This document shows, piece after piece, positions 5,690-9,293 of a stretch of 9,293 nt of DNA. The stretch lies in assembly GCA_964554415.1 (NCBI GenBank), contig CAZKON010000034.1, forward strand, positions 1-9,293. The letters run 5' to 3'. The stretch comes from JAGVXD01 sp964554415 (GTDB lineage Archaea; Nanobdellota; Nanobdellia; Pacearchaeales; GW2011-AR1). Each line of letters starts with the position of its first letter. Within the stretch, counting starts at the first letter, position 1. The notes under the pieces are model-generated. The model saw only the letters and a list, made by a program, of their open reading frames with translations. It did no database searches and had not been told where the DNA came from. A program made the position numbers and the translations under genes.

Positions 5690-6308
5690 AGTGCGCATTC
5701 ATACTGTAAAATCAGCAATAAAAAAGGTGAAAGAGCTGTCTTCTAAGGCGAAAGTCTTTATTAGCACCGCAGTTCCTGTAACTACACAGAAAGACGAAGA
5801 TGAAACTCCGGAAAAAAGGAGGAAACAGTCTGTTAATGTAATTCCAATTCTTGAAGTAACGCCGGTCACAAAAGCAAGCGACATAACATCATTAATAAAA
5901 CCCTCTGTTTCAGAAGAGTCTGAACAGGAAGAAACATCTGCACAAAAATCACTTGAGCCGTTGGTGCGAGATGCCGCTAAAACAGCTGAATCCGGTGATT
6001 CTAAAGATTCTAGGCCTTACGAAGCGCCTAAATCGCAGAATTATAGCCCAACCACTGCTGCAAATTATGTGTCTACTCAGCAAAATAATTCCCAGAATCT
6101 TCAATATAGTGTTGACACGGAATCTGAACGCAACCGTGATACGCCGCTTTCTAATCTGCAACCAAATTGGGAAGAAGAAAGCTCAAGATTGCCGGATGGA
6201 CATCAGTTCGCGCCAGACAATCGTACCCATTATGAACCAAGGCAATATAGCACTCCGAATGAAAAGATGAGCGCTTCTCATAAGAGAAGAAGGTTGCCTT
6301 GGGAGTAA
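5682..6308 (+). CDS. disordered low-complexity protein of unknown function
   Basis: I do not recognise this 208-residue protein. Residues 1-25 are strongly basic (MHKVRIHTVKSAIKKVKEL) and could bind nucleic acid or a membrane surface. A short hydrophobic stretch, SVNVIPILEVTPV, sits at 50-62. From about 75 on it is rich in S, E, T, Q, N and P, with no predicted fold, no cysteine and no membrane segment, and it ends in a basic tail, HKRRRLPWE (200-208). This pattern suggests a flexible linker protein with short binding motifs at both ends. The frame has a stop at 5673-5675, so ATG 5682 is the first ATG start. No Shine-Dalgarno sequence precedes it; it overlaps a candidate leader minigene and probably depends on it. 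It follows the 514-residue gene in the same direction but behind a separate promoter. Confidence 0.7.
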   Translation: MHKVRIHTVKSAIKKVKELSSKAKVFISTAVPVTTQKDEDETPEKRRKQSVNVIPILEVTPVTKASDITSLIKPSVSEESEQEETSAQKSLEPLVRDAAKTAESGDSKDSRPYEAPKSQNYSPTTAANYVSTQQNNSQNLQYSVDTESERNRDTPLSNLQPNWEEESSRLPDGHQFAPDNRTHYEPRQYSTPNEKMSASHKRRRLPWE

Positions 6309-6326
6309 CTGCAGAGGAATCCCAAG

Positions 6327-6338
6327 ATTTAAATAAAA
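6327..6338 (+). promoter_or_regulatory. TATA box of the TIM-barrel gene (leaderless)
   Basis: ATTTAAATAAAA is centred about 26 bases before the ATG at 6357, in the 48-base gap after the 208-residue gene. The spacing predicts transcription starting at or next to the ATG. This supports 6357 as the start. Confidence 0.7.
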
Positions 6339-6356
6339 CACTCACTTGATGTAAAG

Positions 6357-8222
6357 ATGGGAGGGGATCACTCAATCTACGAAGGGGCGCAAAGCCTCAC
6401 GACTGCCGGCGGGTTTACATCAGATTATGAACTGCAAACAGTAGGATATCGCGAGCCGGCCTCAAGCTTCGGCCTGACAACTGATCCGCGAAATGCGAAT
6501 GTAATCAAAGAAGTCGCGGACAAAATCAATTCAGGTATTAAAGCAATTGAGATAACTGCGATTTCTCCTAATATACTGGAAGCAATTCCCCAACAACATC
6601 TCGACGAAATCCGCCGCTTAAAAGAACTGACAGGCGTTGAACTTACTTTCCATGGACCTATAGTAGAAGCGAGCGGTATTGACAGGGGGCGTTTTGATCC
6701 TCTTGCGCAGAAAAAAGCAGAGAGGGAGATGTTTAAAGCAGTTGAAAGCGCGCAGCGCATAAATCCTACAGGAAATACTGTCGTGACATTCCACTCTGCT
6801 TCTGCAGGGCTCCCAGAGCTTGAGACTTATGTGAAAGATAAAGAAGGGGTACAGGCAATGTTTGCTTACAGCAATTATGAAGAAGGTCTTGTGCGCGTGC
6901 CTGTCAAACCAAACTTCCTTGAGAAAAAAGAAAATCCGGACCCAAAATCATTACTGAAAGAAATCAATGAAAGGTACTGGGAGGACCAGCTTAATCAGGC
7001 AAGCGCATACGCTGCAAGAGGCAAGACAGAGTTTGAGACAGTGCGGCGCGAGCTTGCCGACAGCAAGGAGCTTGCCGGAGCAGATGTCACTCCTGAAATG
7101 GTATTGGAGCTATACAAGAAATCAGGAACACCTGAAGGAAATAAAATTCTGCAATCAATGAGCGAACCTGCACGACAGGAAGCGCAATTCTTGTTAAGCC
7201 AACTCAACAATGGAGACTTAAATGTACGTCAGGCGTATAATCAATTGCAGTCTTTATTTAACCAAGCATGGATAAATGTTGACAAGGAAAGCGAGGATTG
7301 GAAGAGACTTAATGAATATCGCAATCACCTTGCGCCCTTGCTCAGCGATAAGAACCTTGATAAGAACCTGAAGAGCTCTGAAAATATACTCAAACTTGCT
7401 GATGAAGTCTCTCAAGGCCTTCAAATGCTTAGCACATTAGAGTTAAAGCCGGAAGTATATTCGTCTGCGCAAGAAGCAGTAATTAAAAAATCGGCTGAAA
7501 CTTTTTCAAATATAGCATTTGACTCTTACAAAAAATTTGGCGAGCACGCCCCTATTATCAGTATTGAGAACCCCCCTGCCGGCTCAAGTCAACAGGGAGC
7601 AGGTGGATTAAGCAGAGGAGAAGATGTAAAGAAACTTGTTGAGGCAACACAGAAAGAATTTGTTCAGAAAATTATGAATGACCCTGAACTGCAGATTTCC
7701 AAAAAAGAAGCAGAAAGCCAGGCAAAAAAGCTTATCGGAGTAACTTGGGACGTTGGGCACATCAACATGATTCGCCAATTTGGATACGATGAAAAAGATG
7801 TAGTTAAGGAAACTGAAAAAGTTGCTGAATATGTCAAGCATGTCCATCTTTCAGATAATTTCGGCATTAATCACACTGAGCTTCCCATGGGAATGGGAAA
7901 TGTACCCACGAAAGAACATCTTGAGTTGATTGCCAAATATAACAAGCAGGCTAAGAAAATTATCGAGACAGGCGACTGGTGGAATCATTTTAAACGTAAT
8001 CCATTTCCCGATACCTTGCAGGCTTTTGGCTCTCCGGTTTATGCCATGAAAATGTCACCTTATTGGAATCAGGCTCGTGGCACAATGGGCGGCTATTTTT
8101 CCGGATTTGGCATGAATCCTGAGCATCATCATCAGATTTACGGCTCAGGTTTTAGTACGCTTCCTGTTGAGCTTGGAGGTCAGATGTCGGGCAGAAACAG
8201 ACTATCCGGCGCACCGATCTAG
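6357..8222 (+). CDS. AP endonuclease 2 / sugar-isomerase-like TIM barrel with large helical insertion
   Basis: This 621-residue protein has the motifs of the xylose isomerase-like TIM-barrel superfamily (endonuclease IV and sugar epimerases), which use bound divalent metals. Strand-end motifs in order: LTFHGP (H99), VVTFHSAS (H146), ISIENPP (E404), TWDVGH (D465, H468), VKHVHLSD (H497), NHTELPMGMG (H506) and KIIETGDW (E537). These resemble endonuclease IV ligands H69, H109, E145, D179, H182, H216, H231 and E261; the partner of D229 appears missing, since I504 lies where it is expected. Family members are usually near 280 residues. Here about 250 residues between H146 and E404, mostly charged amphipathic helix, separate two barrel strands. 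The C-terminal 60 residues form a glycine-rich tail with HHH at 590-592. It could be a DNA repair nuclease or a sugar-phosphate isomerase/epimerase; the sequence does not decide. Confidence 0.8.
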   Translation: MGGDHSIYEGAQSLTTAGGFTSDYELQTVGYREPASSFGLTTDPRNANVIKEVADKINSGIKAIEITAISPNILEAIPQQHLDEIRRLKELTGVELTFHGPIVEASGIDRGRFDPLAQKKAEREMFKAVESAQRINPTGNTVVTFHSASAGLPELETYVKDKEGVQAMFAYSNYEEGLVRVPVKPNFLEKKENPDPKSLLKEINERYWEDQLNQASAYAARGKTEFETVRRELADSKELAGADVTPEMVLELYKKSGTPEGNKILQSMSEPARQEAQFLLSQLNNGDLNVRQAYNQLQSLFNQAWINVDKESEDWKRLNEYRNHLAPLLSDKNLDKNLKSSENILKLADEVSQGLQMLSTLELKPEVYSSAQEAVIKKSAETFSNIAFDSYKKFGEHAPIISIENPPAGSSQQGAGGLSRGEDVKKLVEATQKEFVQKIMNDPELQISKKEAESQAKKLIGVTWDVGHINMIRQFGYDEKDVVKETEKVAEYVKHVHLSDNFGINHTELPMGMGNVPTKEHLELIAKYNKQAKKIIETGDWWNHFKRNPFPDTLQAFGSPVYAMKMSPYWNQARGTMGGYFSGFGMNPEHHHQIYGSGFSTLPVELGGQMSGRNRLSGAPI

Positions 8223-8345
8223 TAATTCCGTATGTAATGAGAGAGTAGTTACAATTTTATTTGGATAACCCTTATTATTGCAGGAACTTGGAAAAACACT
8301 AAACATTTAAAAATGAGACTGCTTTTACCACTTCAGATTAGCACT
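8223..8345 (+). other. intergenic region before the MNT-HEPN gene
   Basis: A T-rich stretch at 8254-8263 could end the TIM-barrel transcript in the archaeal manner, but no stable hairpin accompanies it. The TATA box at 8305-8313 serves the next gene. Nothing else is recognised here. Confidence 0.3.
8305..8313 (+). promoter_or_regulatory. TATA box of the MNT-HEPN gene
   Basis: ATTTAAAAA predicts transcription starting near 8335, about 11 bases before the ATG at 8346. Its last base is the first base of an in-frame ATG at 8313, so that upstream ATG would not be in the mRNA. This decides the gene start in favour of 8346. Confidence 0.55.
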
Positions 8346-9293
8346 ATGAAAAAAAAGAGCGCAGGAAAGAAGCACATATCTCATATACCTAAGAAAGCTG
8401 CAGAGTTAAATGAGTCTAAGGAAAATAAGCGCGCGCCGAAGCTGATGAATGATTACGAGATTGCACTTGACTTCGCGACTAAGGTACATCAGAAATTTGA
8501 GCGCCTGATTAAGGCATCAATTCTCTTTGGTTCGCAAGCGAAAAATACCGCGACAGAGAAATCGGATGTGGATATTATATTTATTATAGATGATGCGGCG
8601 CTTTCATGGGACCTTGAACTTGTTGCCTGGTATCGTGAAGAGCTATCACGACTTGTGCAATCCAGCAGATATATGCGGGAGCTGCATATTAACTCAATCA
8701 AACTTACTACATGGTGGCAGGATTTGATTGAAGGGGAGCCTGTCGTTATTAATATCGTGCGTTACGGTCGTGTTCTGATTGATTCAGGAGGTTTCTTCAA
8801 TCCACTCAAAATTCTGCTGCAGGAGGGCAAAATTAAATCAACTGTTGAATCTGTTTATATGGCTCTGCAGCGCGCGCCGATGCATTTGATGAGAAGCAAA
8901 GCTGCGAAAGCAGGAGCAATAGAGGGAATTTATTGGGCAATGATTGATGCTGCGCAAGCAGCGTTAGTGACTGCAGGCAAACTGCCACCAAGTCCTGAGC
9001 ATATTCCTCTTTTCCTGAAGGAAACATTTGTTGATACAGGTCTTTGCAAAGAAGCATATGCTTATGCTGTACGTGACATCTATACTCTTCACAAACGTAT
9101 CACATACGGAGAGATTCGGGACATTCGTGGAGCAGACTTAGATACATGGTATGAAACTGCCGAGAACTTTATTGTTGAAATGACGCGGTTGATTGATGCT
9201 GCGATTGAGAAAGCAAGGGAAAAACAAACTACCGAGCATTCGCCTCTGGAAGAAACATCAACTTCTGAATCAGAAGATGTAAAATCTGAATAA
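8346..9293 (+). CDS. nucleotidyltransferase (MNT) domain fused to a HEPN domain
   Basis: Starting at 8346 the protein has 315 residues; an in-frame ATG at 8313 would add 11 but overlaps the TATA box. Residues 1-33 are basic and probably flexible. The MNT domain follows: LFGSQAKNTATEKSDVDIIF at 60-79 is the G-S-x10-D-x-D signature of minimal nucleotidyltransferases, with D74 and D76 as probable metal ligands; the third carboxylate is not obvious. From about residue 155 the sequence reads as a HEPN domain: GIYWAMIDAAQAAL, then GKLPPSPEHIPLFLKETFV, then RDIYTLHKRITYG at 243-255, an R-x5-H motif like the R-x4-6-H active site of HEPN RNases, with a tyrosine four residues after the histidine. The last 30 residues are acidic and serine-rich. 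MNT and HEPN are usually separate antitoxin and toxin genes; here one chain carries both. A housekeeping role is equally possible. The gene ends exactly at the window edge with TAA. Confidence 0.8.
   Translation: MKKKSAGKKHISHIPKKAAELNESKENKRAPKLMNDYEIALDFATKVHQKFERLIKASILFGSQAKNTATEKSDVDIIFIIDDAALSWDLELVAWYREELSRLVQSSRYMRELHINSIKLTTWWQDLIEGEPVVINIVRYGRVLIDSGGFFNPLKILLQEGKIKSTVESVYMALQRAPMHLMRSKAAKAGAIEGIYWAMIDAAQAALVTAGKLPPSPEHIPLFLKETFVDTGLCKEAYAYAVRDIYTLHKRITYGEIRDIRGADLDTWYETAENFIVEMTRLIDAAIEKAREKQTTEHSPLEETSTSESEDVKSE

Noticed and set aside
5997..6012. Short tandem GATTCTA repeat.
   Set aside because: It encodes the GDSKDS-like low-complexity sequence of the 208-residue protein and needs no other explanation.
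1..9293. CRISPR array, rRNA genes or transposase genes.
   Set aside because: No regularly spaced direct repeats, no rRNA-like segments and no transposase motifs were found.

Overview
The window looks like chromosome from an archaeon, most likely a DPANN lineage of the Woesearchaeota/Pacearchaeota type. The reasons are an archaeal-architecture glutamyl-tRNA synthetase, repeated TTTAAATA-type TATA boxes with several starts consistent with leaderless mRNAs, and a set of lineage-restricted unknown proteins. The lineage assignment is inferred from general knowledge, not from a search.

Layout. (1) 68-1723, plus strand: an AbiE-type (type IV) toxin-antitoxin pair, an AbiEi winged-helix antitoxin followed one base later by an AbiEii nucleotidyltransferase toxin. 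The antitoxin carries an apparent in-frame 147-base palindromic insertion close to its C-terminus. (2) 1843-3513, minus strand: glutamyl-tRNA synthetase, with its own TATA box. (3) 3558-3938, minus strand: a 126-residue coiled-coil protein, divergently transcribed from (4) 4033-5577, plus strand, a 514-residue mostly helical protein of unknown function. Their two TATA boxes lie back to back. (5) 5582-6308, plus strand: a promoter, a leader with two hairpins, a nine-codon minigene with a strong Shine-Dalgarno sequence inside a hairpin loop, and then an overlapping 208-residue disordered protein. (6) 6357-8222, plus strand: a 621-residue AP-endonuclease/sugar-isomerase-type TIM barrel split by a helical insertion of about 220-250 residues. 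(7) 8346-9293, plus strand: a nucleotidyltransferase (MNT) domain fused to a HEPN domain with an R-x5-H motif.

How the genes relate. Only abiEi-abiEii is a clear operon; most other genes have their own TATA box. Two nucleotidyltransferase systems of the toxin-antitoxin type (AbiE and the MNT-HEPN fusion) bracket housekeeping and lineage-specific genes. The best candidates for something undescribed are the palindromic element inside abiEi, the structured leader and minigene before the 208-residue protein, and the single-chain MNT-HEPN protein. No CRISPR array, rRNA, tRNA or transposase was found.
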